Of a DNA stretch of 13,821 bases, positions 1-8,542 are shown in pieces (position 1 is the first letter of the stretch; every line of letters starts with the position of its first letter). The translations under genes and the position numbers were made by a program. The stretch comes from JANNRW01 sp031401815. GTDB lineage: Bacteria; Desulfobacterota; Desulfuromonadia; Geobacterales; DSM-12255. The notes beneath the pieces are model-generated. The model searched no databases, was not told the DNA's origin, and saw nothing but the letters and a program-made list of their open reading frames with translations. The stretch lies in assembly GCA_031401815.1 (NCBI GenBank), contig JANNRW010000206.1, positions 1-13,821 of the forward strand, given 5' to 3'.

Positions 1-91
1 GCCTCAAGCCTCAAGCCTCAAGCCTCAAGCCTCAAGCCTCAAGCCTCAAGCCTCAAGCCTCAAGCCTCAAGCCTCAAGCCTCAAGCCTCAA
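1..91. repeat. Heptamer tandem array, 13 copies of GCCTCAA
   Basis: Thirteen exact head-to-tail copies of GCCTCAA run from the first base of the window to position 91, where TAGCC breaks the period. The array probably continues to the left of the window, so the copy number is a minimum. No ORF uses it. It resembles the short heptameric intergenic repeats known from several bacterial groups (for example the STRR heptamers of cyanobacteria), and it may vary in length by replication slippage. Confidence 0.97.
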
Positions 92-111
92 TAGCCATAT
101 ATCCCACTGTA

Positions 112-130
112 GGGCGAATGGTATTCGCCC
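112..130. repeat. Perfect 8-bp palindrome (hairpin)
   Basis: GGGCGAAT (112-119) and ATTCGCCC (123-130) are exact inverted complements around a 3-base loop GGT. There is no T-tract after it, so it does not look like an intrinsic terminator by itself. It is more like a small dispersed palindromic intergenic element. It sits between the heptamer array and the probable terminator at 143-186. Confidence 0.7.
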
Positions 131-142
131 GACTTTGCTACC

Positions 143-186
143 AACGCCGTTTTTCCGGTTCGACACCTAAGGAGCGGCGTTTTTTT
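143..186 (+). terminator. Probable intrinsic terminator upstream of the giant gene
   Basis: AACGCCG (143-149) pairs with CGGCGTT (175-181). Inside the 25-base loop, GGT (157-159) can pair with ACC (165-167), and CC (155-156) with GG (171-172). The 3' arm runs into a T-tract through 186. This would end transcription of a gene left of the window and insulate the giant gene. A structured leader is the alternative reading. Confidence 0.5.
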
Positions 187-233
187 GTTCAAGGGGTACA
201 TAGGTGAAAAAATTTCCAATTCAAGCGAGGCGT

Positions 234-277
234 GGTCAAAGTAATTTACCACCCCTTGGGTCAACTTAATTTGCCAG
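234..277. repeat. Two 19-bp direct repeats 25 bp apart, possible IS end remnant or operator
   Basis: GGTCAAAGTAATTTACCAC (234-252) is repeated as GGTCAACTTAATTTGCCAG (259-277) with 4 mismatches in 19. The first copy can fold by itself (GTGGT, bulged C, AAA paired with TTTACCAC, 232-252). In addition, CAAGGGGT (190-197) is the exact complement of ACCCCTTG (251-258). Spaced GGTCAA-type repeats are reminiscent of the multiple terminal repeats of IS21-family elements, so this may be a degraded element end. It could equally be a pair of regulator sites directly before the giant gene's ribosome binding site. No transposase is present. Confidence 0.35.
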
Positions 278-293
278 TTTCGGAGGGTATGTC

Positions 294-3200
294 ATGGTAC
301 GAAAACAATCAGCTACGCACGGTAAGAGGTTTTCAATATCGGTATTTGTTGCTTTATTGCTGATATTTTCAATATCAACCTTTGCATATGCTCAAGATCC
401 GATATTCAAGGCATATGACAATGTCCCGATAGGCGCGAGAACACCTTTAATATTAATTCATGGCATAAGGAGTGATGCAACAGTCTGGAATGAATTCATT
501 CACTATTTCAACGAAAGCACCCCATTGAACAAGAATTTTAAAGTATATACTTTTGAATATGATTCAGATTTTTTCACAAATTCTGGTCAGTGGGCATTAT
601 TTGATTTTGGCGGAATTTTAAGAAATAGAATAGCTTCATATTACACATCGGGTGCTTGGGGGGATCGACCAGTCGTCATGCTTGCGCATTCAATGGGGGG
701 GCTGATAGCACGTTCTTTTATGCAACGACATTGGTTCGTCGACGGCCCACAAGGTGGAGAACGGGTATTAGGACTTATAACGCTTGGGACTCCACATCAT
801 GGGTCTCCAGCTGCAAATGTATGTATTGGTTTTTGCTTGGATGCTTTGCACTGGGATGACTATAATAATTTCGATACATTGCCTATTTATAACGAAGGAT
901 TGCGGTGCATTAATAATTACTCAAATATTGGTAGGTTTAATGAACACTCATGCCCTTCTGAATCTGATTTGAGTGAAAATGGATTTTATAATAAGATAGT
1001 TGCGTATGGGGGTACTGCTTCTAGCAATTACCTGACAATCGAATTATTAGCAGGTTATAAATACCTGCAAGGGGTTGTAAAAAATGGGTCTCCTGTTTAT
1101 CAAAATAATGATGGAATAGTCCCTATACAAAGTGCTTTATTCGATGACTGGCCAATTAAAGATCGCCTTAGGAGTGATAATAACTGCAATCATTACGATT
1201 TAACTAAGAGTCTTACTTGCCAGTTCAAAGGTACAAATGCATTTCAATCATATAAACAAAGTATCATTAGCTTAATCCCTGCCATAACCATCTCGCCGAG
1301 TTTCAATAATACCAGCTGCTTTGTCGGTCAAACTGTAAATGCTCAGTTTGAAATCATCAACAAAGGGCCAGAACCGATAACTGTTGCAAAGTTAACAATT
1401 GGCGGACGTGATCCGAGCGGACACGTAGCCGATTTCCCGGCAAAATCTTGTGTAACACTCAAGCCCAATATTCCAGTTACCTATTCCGGGTCTTTAACCG
1501 TCACCAAAACCGGGAATTATTCCTTTTTCCCTGCTTACGACACCCTTGCTATAGGAACTACATGCCCGGAATCAAAATCTAGTTGGAATACGGATATCCC
1601 CGATGAATCCGGTAATATCTTCTATAACAACACACACACTATTGTTGTTGGTTCAGCACCACAGCCATCCAACCCATATGCTTTTCAATTGACTACGCAA
1701 ACAATACCATCCAAAGCAAGCATGTCGCCTGCAAACCCTTTCACGCAGACCTGGACTGTCAAAAACACCGGTACGGCGACTTGGGGCACTGACTATAAGC
1801 TGGAATTCGTTTCAGGTTCTGACCGTATGGGCGGTTCGTATTCTGTTCCAGTGCCAAAATCCGTTGCTCAAGGAGAGTCGGTATCCATTTCCGTTAACCT
1901 GACAACACCACCGAGGGAGGGTATTTACTCAGGATACTGGCGGATGAGGGCACCTAATGGAACCTTGTTCGGTCAGCAGTTAAGCGCAATCATTACTGTC
2001 TCCTCAATTTCAAGTGATTTCAAGATACATGATTGGGTAAGTGCTAATGGGTATATACGGATAAGACCCAACGCTAATCTTAATGATGTTCAGTTTTGTG
2101 AAGGGGGTAAAGGAGACGATGGGAATATTATTGATGGCCCTGTAGATGCTAGCGGGTTGAGATGGTGGAAGCTTAAATGGGACAGCGGAGCATGTAAGAA
2201 TAATACAGGTTGGTCTGCTCAAAAGGATCTGAATGGAAATACCCAGTTTCAGAAAACAGCGTACCCTTCTGAAGGCAATATCATAAGACCCAAGGGCACA
2301 GTTTTCAAATATCTTTATAAGAACGGAAAAAAATGGTGGTTCAAGAACGACGACATATTAACCAAGATGGGGTACAGCACTACGGATGTAAAAGACTTGC
2401 CATTCGGAATGGTGGGAGAATTTGCCTATGGGCCAATAATTGTTGATAATGGGGCAATTATCAGGCTTAAGGGCGACACCAAGAAGTATTTCCTTCTGAC
2501 AAACCAGCGAAGGCTGATAACATCTGATGCCGCTTATTACTATTACATGTATCCACAGGGGTTCAAGTTAGAGGATGTCATTGATGTACCTCAATCCATA
2601 TTTGACATGTTCCCGCCAGGTATAGATGTCAGCACTCCTCCAAAAATATTGCTTTCCGCTCCGGGTGGAGGAGCCAATTATGTCACAGGCGACAAGATAA
2701 GCATAATCTGGACAGCGACTGATGAAGTAGGTGTCAGTTCAGTAGAAATTTCGTATTCTACCAATGGCGGATCAGGCTGGAACAGCATTGTTTCTGGAGT
2801 TTCAAAAACGGGTAATTATCTCTGGACGCCGAACTTCACAGCACCTTCAGTGTTGATTAAAGTAGTTGCGACAAACACGTCCGGCTTTACTTCAGAACCA
2901 AGCTTAAGTAATGGAAGTTTCTCAATTTCGGATGTCTATAGATACTCAGATTTTACCATAAGTTCATTGATGCCAAGTTCCAGCAGCGTTACTGCTGGTC
3001 AGCAGATTACAGTAAACTCTACTGTCGTGAATCAGGGCAATGGTGCATCTACTCCGACCAATCTCAAGTACTACTATTCCTCTACCAGCACTGGTAAAGA
3101 CAACTATCTCGGCGAGTCAAGCGTACCTGCACTCACTGCTGGCGGCCCCACCAATCTGTCTGCAACGGTGACGATTCCGTCAACCAATATTCTCCAGGGC

Positions 3201-6200
3201 TACCTTGTTGCCATTGTCAATCCGGACTATTACGCATCTGAAAGCACAACTGCCAACAATATCGCCAGTGCTGCCGTTTCCATCACGGACAATGTGCCAC
3301 CAACCATAAGCTCACTTACTCTTGGGTATAGCTTTCATAAAACCGGTGCAGAATATCCCATCATCTTTGATGTAACGGATAACATCGGCGTAAAATCCCT
3401 AGGATTCTATTATTCAATAGATAGCGGCACAACGTGGAATACTATTACGGATTATTTTATTCCTGGTTCCCAAGGCATTCAGAACAGTTATAAATGGACT
3501 ATTCCTACCACAATCGTTGCCCCAGCATCCCTTCAGATAAAAATGAAGGCGAAAGACGCTTACGGGAATGTATCGGAAAAAATGGCTGGGCCATATACCA
3601 TCAAAGACGGGACAAAACCATTGGTTACCATCCTTTCACCAAACGGTGGGGAGATATTCGATCTCAGTTCGGCCCAAACGATCAATTGGAACGTCAGTGC
3701 TCCGAATGGGGTTGGCGCATTGAATCTTGATCTTTTGTGGGGAGATAGTGTTACCAATATTGCCAATGTAACTTCAAACTCGACAGGTAGTTACAGCTGG
3801 ACGGTCCCAGCGACAAGTTCATATGTTTCCAATACCGCAAAAGTAAGAATAATGATTACGGATCTAAACGGCAATCAAAACGAAGATACGAGTGATGGCT
3901 TTTTCACGATCAAAGACGGTTCGATCCCGCCTCCCTTGCCGTGGACAACACCGCAGGTAATCACAACTGTTCCATCAACGAATTGGCCGTATACAAGCAA
4001 AGATAACGGGAAGCAAGTCATTGCCATTGACAGTGTCGGCAATGTGCACCTTGCTTACATTTATCTCCAGAATGATATCAGCGGAATTGTTACGTATCCT
4101 CCAAGCCCACAAATAATCAAACAGGAAATATTCTATAAAAAATATAATGGGACAACATGGACAAATCCAGTTTCGATTTACAGCCGAACTCAAAATGCTA
4201 CAGTTTCGTATCAATATATTTATAATCTGCAGATTGCAGTCGGAAGAGACAATCTGCCAACTCTAGTTTGGGAGTCTGGTATTACGGGGAGCAATACGGT
4301 TAATTTAAATCAAAACGACATTTTTCATAGTCACTTCAATGGAACTACCTGGAGTGCTCCCTTCAATCTTTCCGATAAGATAAGTGGTACACCTAGCCTG
4401 ACTGACGTAAAATGGACTACAAAAACCAGTATGCCTGGTGGTAAGAGCTATGCAGCTTCCGCTGTATTAAACAACAAATTGTTCATATTTGGGGGTAGCC
4501 TACCTTTGGTTAACTACCAGTATGATTCATCATCAAATACTTGGACGCGTATTTCAGATTCACCCTTCAATGGCGCGAATGAATCGGGCGCTGCTGTCAT
4601 AAATGGTAAAATTTATATTGTTAGTGACCCAGGCGGATACAAGGAACTGAAAATTTATAATCCGGCAAATGACAGCTGGTCTATGGGGCCGGATTTACCG
4701 ACACCTCGCAGGTCACCGGCTGTTGCTGCTGTAAACGGGAAATTGTATGCAATCGGTGGTGGTGACAGTAGTCTTAATTCATTTGCTACTGTTGAAGAGT
4801 ACGACCCAATACTTAACAGATGGACAACAAAAGCAAGCATGCCGACTTCGAGGGTTTATGCGGCGACGGCAGTTATAGATAACAAGATTTATGTCATGGG
4901 GGGGCTTGTATCTGGCACAATTTCCGGAGCCGTTGAAATGTACGATCCATCAACCGACATTTGGACAACAAAAAAGTCTATGCAACGAAATTATGGAGCA
5001 TTGGCCGCAGTAGTAAATAATAGGATTTATGTTGCTGGCGGTTTTGATGGTGGAGAAGATAATGTGGAAGAATATGATCCGGCAACCAATTCCTGGCTGA
5101 ACAAGAACTCTATGCCGTCACCTAGAAGGTATTGTTCAGGAGGTGCTATAGGGAATAACATTTATATAATCGGTGGGAGCGATGGAAATAATTTTGATAT
5201 GACTATCAACGAACAGATGACAATTGGCACTGGCGGGAGTGCAACTATTTCTACATCATCAAGAATATTGATAGATGCAAATTTAAACACACATGTAGTT
5301 TGGAGTGACGGTTCATATCTGACTTCTGACTGGCCGTATACAACCGCTGGAGAGAATGGCGTTTTCTACAGAAAGGCTGACAGCACTGGAATCTGGTCTG
5401 ACGCAATTCGTTTGACATCCGGTTATGCTTTCCGACCGACAGTTGCACAGGATATAGACGGAAATATTTATGTTGCTTACGAAAACGCAGACTACTTAGC
5501 AACCTATAAAAAATGGAATGGAACATCGTGGTCAGAACCACTGAACACTGGCCACAAAATTATTGGTTTTTTAAATTTTGTTGTAAAAACAGGCAACAAC
5601 ATTCATATGGCATGGTATTACAACGATAATACTACCGGCAGTTCGCAGCAGATATTGTATTCTCACTTTGATGGAAGCTCATGGAGCGTCCCTGAAATAA
5701 TGTCAGATCTCTTCATATACGGTCCCCACAATCCGTCATTAGTCGTTGATTCTTTAAATCGCCCTCACATAATTTTTGAAGAAAATAGCAATGGAAAGCT
5801 AAAATACAAATATCGGGATATAAATGGCTGGTCAGCGCCAGTACAATTGAATCTCTCCAGTCAGTATTTAGAACAGCGCAGCAGCAAGATAGCTATTACT
5901 AACGATGATCATATTCATGTAGCCTGGGAGTCCAGGTATAACGGCCACAATGAGGTTTTTTACAATCATGCTTCGTTGAAGGGGGGAATAAACGATAAGA
6001 CTGCTCCTTCAGTCTCCTTACTTACTCCTACTGGCGGCGATGCTCTTTCAATAGGCGCTTCATATGCCATTTCCTGGGCAGCTACGGATAATGTCGGTGT
6101 AACAAGTGTCGCGCTTGAATACACCATCAATGATAGCGTAAGCTTCACTCCAATTGCTTCGAACCTGAGCAATAGCGGCGGGTCTTACCAATGGACGATA

Positions 6201-8456
6201 CCAAATCTCACATCGGCCAACGTTCAGATACGGATAACCACCCAGGATGCAGCCGGGAATAAAGGCTATAGTTTATCCGGCAAGTTTTCCATATCCGACA
6301 AAACAGCGCCAACAGTAACGGTCATTTCACCGAAGGGGGGGGATGTCTGGCAAGTGGCATCAATCAAGGCGATACAATGGACGGCGACCGACAACATCGG
6401 TGTCACGGAAGTTGACCTTTCCTATTCCACGGACGGCATGGTCAGCTGGTATCCGATTGCTTCTTCCCTCACCGGCACCAACTATCAATGGACTGTTCCG
6501 GCCAACTTATCATCCAATTGCGTCGTTAAAGTGGTGGCAAAAGATGCCATTGGCAATGTGGCGCAGAACACAGGTAGCGGGAGCTTTACCATTGCCTCTT
6601 CGAACCGGCCTCCCAACCAGCCAATCACTCCTGATCCTGCCAACAGCGCCTCCGGGGTAGCTACCACAAAAACTTTAACATGGTCGGGCGGCGATCCTGA
6701 TCCTGGTGATACGGCGAAGTATGACGTATACCTTGGCTCGTGCGGCAGCATGGCGCTTGTATCAGGCGCACAGACTGGGCTTAGTTATTCTACGCAACCG
6801 TTAGCTAACGGCCAGATTTATTGCTGGCAGGTTGTTGCCAAAGACAGTCAAGGGAGCAATTCAATTGGACCAATATGGTCATTTACGACTGAAAAACCGT
6901 TATTACCTGTTCTTTCTGTAAGCGTGGGCAATATGGTTTTCCAGAGTTTTGTCGGGAAAAGTGCGAACAGCCAGACAGTAGAGATTGATAATGCTGGAGG
7001 AGGGACACTTGACTGGAGTGTTACAAGCAGTACGCCATGGCTGAAGGTCACCGGTGTGGGCGGATCCAATTCGGGATCGTCTGCCATAACGACCGACACT
7101 ACGGGGCTTGATGCAGGTTCCTATTCAGCCAATTTAACCATAACTTCAAATGATATAGGAAAGTCAGTACTAAATATTCCGGTAACTTTGCTGGTAACTT
7201 ATCCAACTTATACCCTGACAATCAATAAGTCAGGAACCGGCAGTGGTACGGTTATAAGTTCTGATAATCTTGTCAATTGCGGGACAAATTGCAGTGCAAC
7301 TTTTAATTCAGTTAGCTCGATAACATTAACAGCAACATCCAACAACGGATCGTTTTTTGCCGGCTGGTCTGGTGCTTGTTCTGGCACTAGCCTAACATGT
7401 TTGCTAAACCTCACTGAGGATATGACTGCTTCTGTAGTATTTGCTGATAATAATCTGCCGTATTTGGTGCTTTCCACCTTGCCGGATGGTTCTATAACAA
7501 ATAACACTGTCCTCAATATCTCAGGGGAGGTAATCGCTAGTAAGGGTTTGAAACAGATTACAATCAACAATGCCCGAATAAATGCCAACACCGATGATTC
7601 TTTCAGTTATGCTCTGCCATTAATTCCGGGGACGAACATCATAACAACTTCTGTTTTTGACATGCTTGATAAGCAAGCCACGGATAACAGGACAATCATC
7701 CTCGACAACACTGCGCCACAACTTACCATTACTGCTCCGGCTGACAATAGCAAGACAAGCAAGGCGTTCATCGAACTGTCAGGCGCTATCGATCTGACAG
7801 CGGCTGTGGAAATTCAGGCCAATAATGTTACTGCCCAGACGGTGTCCCAAAATGGCACCGACTATAGTGCTACCGTTAATCTTGTAACTGGCCTAAATAC
7901 TATTGCTGTTACTGCGACCAATCTGGCGGGAAAATCAAGCACAGCCAAGCGCACCGTTATGTCAGATTTGAATGCGCCTTCTCTGGGAATAACCGATCCG
8001 GCGCAGGACATTAGCACCACTCAAAACAGCCTCACCTTACGAGGCACAGTCGCCGACGCACTGACCGCTGTCACCGTCACAGTAAAGGTAGATGGTCACA
8101 CCTTTAGCCCGGTAGTGACAAATGGCAGTTTTAGCCAGAGCATCAATTTCACCACTGAAAAGACCTACGCCGTGACAGTGACGGTTACGGATGAAGCGGG
8201 AGTTCAGGCTTCCGTGCAGCGCAACATTATCTACGTTATCCCTGTCAGTGGCGACATGGACAACGATGGCAGCACCAGCCTTGCTGATGTATTACAAGTC
8301 CTTAAATTTGCCATGGGGTCGGTACAGCCATCCGGAGCTGAATTAACTCGCGCCGACCTGGCTCCGATTGTAAACGGCGTACCGCAGCCGGATGGCAAGG
8401 TAGACATTCACGATGTTATCGTAATTCTCAGGCGGTTGGTTGGTCTGCCGCTGTAA
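294..8456 (+). CDS. Giant secreted multidomain alpha/beta hydrolase (lipase/esterase-like) with propellers and C-terminal dockerin
   Basis: A 2720-residue exported protein. The start at 294 has GGAGG at 282-286, 7 nt upstream. Residues 1-34 form a Sec signal peptide (basic start, hydrophobic core, AYAQ before Asp35). Residues 46-328 are a hydrolase domain with HG oxyanion motif (56-57), AHSMGG nucleophile elbow (Ser133), GTPHHGS, and candidate Asp273 (NDGIVP) and His300. Then follow, approximately: CARDB-like (330-452), NBR1-like four-Trp Ig (460-570), SH3-like (578-645), an S-layer-like duplicated motif (660-775), Ig-like (782-880), CARDB-like (884-997), two Ig-like (1000-1208), a first propeller part (1222-1370), six Kelch repeats (1374-1642), a second propeller part (1643-1898), two Ig-like (1903-2103), Fn3-like (2107-2199), BACON-like (2203-2303), InlB-like (2306-2384), three Ig-like (2387-2650) and dockerin-like (2653-2720). 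The substrate cannot be read from sequence; an ester-bond hydrolase acting at the cell surface is the inference. No sortase or PEP-type anchor is seen, so the dockerin is the likely attachment device. Confidence 0.93.
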   Translation: MVRKQSATHGKRFSISVFVALLLIFSISTFAYAQDPIFKAYDNVPIGARTPLILIHGIRSDATVWNEFIHYFNESTPLNKNFKVYTFEYDSDFFTNSGQWALFDFGGILRNRIASYYTSGAWGDRPVVMLAHSMGGLIARSFMQRHWFVDGPQGGERVLGLITLGTPHHGSPAANVCIGFCLDALHWDDYNNFDTLPIYNEGLRCINNYSNIGRFNEHSCPSESDLSENGFYNKIVAYGGTASSNYLTIELLAGYKYLQGVVKNGSPVYQNNDGIVPIQSALFDDWPIKDRLRSDNNCNHYDLTKSLTCQFKGTNAFQSYKQSIISLIPAITISPSFNNTSCFVGQTVNAQFEIINKGPEPITVAKLTIGGRDPSGHVADFPAKSCVTLKPNIPVTYSGSLTVTKTGNYSFFPAYDTLAIGTTCPESKSSWNTDIPDESGNIFYNNTHTIVVGSAPQPSNPYAFQLTTQTIPSKASMSPANPFTQTWTVKNTGTATWGTDYKLEFVSGSDRMGGSYSVPVPKSVAQGESVSISVNLTTPPREGIYSGYWRMRAPNGTLFGQQLSAIITVSSISSDFKIHDWVSANGYIRIRPNANLNDVQFCEGGKGDDGNIIDGPVDASGLRWWKLKWDSGACKNNTGWSAQKDLNGNTQFQKTAYPSEGNIIRPKGTVFKYLYKNGKKWWFKNDDILTKMGYSTTDVKDLPFGMVGEFAYGPIIVDNGAIIRLKGDTKKYFLLTNQRRLITSDAAYYYYMYPQGFKLEDVIDVPQSIFDMFPPGIDVSTPPKILLSAPGGGANYVTGDKISIIWTATDEVGVSSVEISYSTNGGSGWNSIVSGVSKTGNYLWTPNFTAPSVLIKVVATNTSGFTSEPSLSNGSFSISDVYRYSDFTISSLMPSSSSVTAGQQITVNSTVVNQGNGASTPTNLKYYYSSTSTGKDNYLGESSVPALTAGGPTNLSATVTIPSTNILQGYLVAIVNPDYYASESTTANNIASAAVSITDNVPPTISSLTLGYSFHKTGAEYPIIFDVTDNIGVKSLGFYYSIDSGTTWNTITDYFIPGSQGIQNSYKWTIPTTIVAPASLQIKMKAKDAYGNVSEKMAGPYTIKDGTKPLVTILSPNGGEIFDLSSAQTINWNVSAPNGVGALNLDLLWGDSVTNIANVTSNSTGSYSWTVPATSSYVSNTAKVRIMITDLNGNQNEDTSDGFFTIKDGSIPPPLPWTTPQVITTVPSTNWPYTSKDNGKQVIAIDSVGNVHLAYIYLQNDISGIVTYPPSPQIIKQEIFYKKYNGTTWTNPVSIYSRTQNATVSYQYIYNLQIAVGRDNLPTLVWESGITGSNTVNLNQNDIFHSHFNGTTWSAPFNLSDKISGTPSLTDVKWTTKTSMPGGKSYAASAVLNNKLFIFGGSLPLVNYQYDSSSNTWTRISDSPFNGANESGAAVINGKIYIVSDPGGYKELKIYNPANDSWSMGPDLPTPRRSPAVAAVNGKLYAIGGGDSSLNSFATVEEYDPILNRWTTKASMPTSRVYAATAVIDNKIYVMGGLVSGTISGAVEMYDPSTDIWTTKKSMQRNYGALAAVVNNRIYVAGGFDGGEDNVEEYDPATNSWLNKNSMPSPRRYCSGGAIGNNIYIIGGSDGNNFDMTINEQMTIGTGGSATISTSSRILIDANLNTHVVWSDGSYLTSDWPYTTAGENGVFYRKADSTGIWSDAIRLTSGYAFRPTVAQDIDGNIYVAYENADYLATYKKWNGTSWSEPLNTGHKIIGFLNFVVKTGNNIHMAWYYNDNTTGSSQQILYSHFDGSSWSVPEIMSDLFIYGPHNPSLVVDSLNRPHIIFEENSNGKLKYKYRDINGWSAPVQLNLSSQYLEQRSSKIAITNDDHIHVAWESRYNGHNEVFYNHASLKGGINDKTAPSVSLLTPTGGDALSIGASYAISWAATDNVGVTSVALEYTINDSVSFTPIASNLSNSGGSYQWTIPNLTSANVQIRITTQDAAGNKGYSLSGKFSISDKTAPTVTVISPKGGDVWQVASIKAIQWTATDNIGVTEVDLSYSTDGMVSWYPIASSLTGTNYQWTVPANLSSNCVVKVVAKDAIGNVAQNTGSGSFTIASSNRPPNQPITPDPANSASGVATTKTLTWSGGDPDPGDTAKYDVYLGSCGSMALVSGAQTGLSYSTQPLANGQIYCWQVVAKDSQGSNSIGPIWSFTTEKPLLPVLSVSVGNMVFQSFVGKSANSQTVEIDNAGGGTLDWSVTSSTPWLKVTGVGGSNSGSSAITTDTTGLDAGSYSANLTITSNDIGKSVLNIPVTLLVTYPTYTLTINKSGTGSGTVISSDNLVNCGTNCSATFNSVSSITLTATSNNGSFFAGWSGACSGTSLTCLLNLTEDMTASVVFADNNLPYLVLSTLPDGSITNNTVLNISGEVIASKGLKQITINNARINANTDDSFSYALPLIPGTNIITTSVFDMLDKQATDNRTIILDNTAPQLTITAPADNSKTSKAFIELSGAIDLTAAVEIQANNVTAQTVSQNGTDYSATVNLVTGLNTIAVTATNLAGKSSTAKRTVMSDLNAPSLGITDPAQDISTTQNSLTLRGTVADALTAVTVTVKVDGHTFSPVVTNGSFSQSINFTTEKTYAVTVTVTDEAGVQASVQRNIIYVIPVSGDMDNDGSTSLADVLQVLKFAMGSVQPSGAELTRADLAPIVNGVPQPDGKVDIHDVIVILRRLVGLPL
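429..1277 (+). other. Catalytic alpha/beta hydrolase domain of the giant protein
   Basis: Residues 46-328. LILIHGIRSDATVW gives the first strand and oxyanion HG; VVMLAHSMGGLIA holds the nucleophile Ser133; LITLGTPHHGSP is typical of lipase/PGAP1-like hydrolases; NNDGIVP supplies Asp273; His300 in CNHYDL is the probable catalytic histidine. The triad is therefore complete by inspection. A lipase class cannot be assigned. Several cysteines lie between Ser133 and His300, which would allow disulfides in a secreted enzyme. Confidence 0.85.
3957..5987 (+). other. Nested beta-propellers: six Kelch repeats inside a BNR/sialidase-like propeller
   Basis: Residues 1222-1898. Two outer repeats precede residue 1370 and five follow residue 1643. 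Each has the pattern 'D..GN(V/I)H(V/L)AW ... (I/V)FY ... NGT.W(S/T).P'. Between them, residues 1374-1642 contain six Kelch repeats, each with W(T)...MP, a strand such as KIYV(M/A)GG and a YDP.(T)N.W turn. Two plus five outer repeats make seven, a normal propeller number, and six Kelch repeats make a complete six-bladed propeller. A whole Kelch propeller thus appears to be inserted in a loop of another propeller. Blade counting is by eye. Confidence 0.7.
8250..8453 (+). other. C-terminal dockerin-like module of the giant protein
   Basis: Residues 2653-2720. The first calcium-loop/helix is GDMDNDGSTSLADVLQVL; the second runs from DLAPIVNG through PDGKVDIHDVIVILRRLVG. Asp/Asn/Asp spacing and the following helices match the duplicated F-hand pattern of type I dockerins, and the module sits at the extreme C-terminus as usual. 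The partner is probably a cohesin, and the next gene encodes a cohesin-like lipoprotein. Confidence 0.85.
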
Positions 8457-8460
8457 AGAG

Positions 8461-8512
8461 AATTATGAATTATGAAGTTTGAATTATGAAATTGAACCCT
8501 TCAGTCTTCAGC
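8461..8512. repeat. Degenerate heptamer-period repeats in the gap between giant gene and lipoprotein gene
   Basis: AATTATG (8461-8467), AATTATG (8468-8474), AAGTTTG (8475-8481) and AATTATG (8482-8488) keep a strict 7-base period. CTTCAGT (8499-8505) and CTTCAGC (8506-8512) form a second 7-base pair. No terminator is visible here, so the lipoprotein gene may be co-transcribed with the giant gene. Confidence 0.75.
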
Positions 8513-8526
8513 CTATTGACCTGCAT

Positions 8527-8533
8527 AAAGGAG
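8527..8533 (+). promoter_or_regulatory. Ribosome binding site that sets the lipoprotein start
   Basis: AAAGGAG lies 9 nt before ATG 8543. An upstream in-frame ATG at 8486 has no such signal and would bury the lipoprotein signal peptide, so 8543 is preferred. Confidence 0.85.
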
Positions 8534-8542
8534 CTATTCCAT

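Noticed and set aside
1..91. CRISPR array
   Set aside because: The unit is 7 bases with no spacers; it is a simple tandem repeat.
112..130. Intrinsic terminator
   Set aside because: The stem is perfect but is followed by GACTTTGC with no T-tract.
143..186. tRNA or riboswitch, prompted by GGTTCGACACC resembling a T-arm
   Set aside because: There is no acceptor, D or anticodon arm, and no known aptamer core was recognised; stem plus T-tract fits a terminator better.
7208..7591. Long open frame on the - strand inside the giant gene (127 codons)
   Set aside because: It is a shadow of the InlB-like and Ig-like coding region, without a start signal or recognisable motif.
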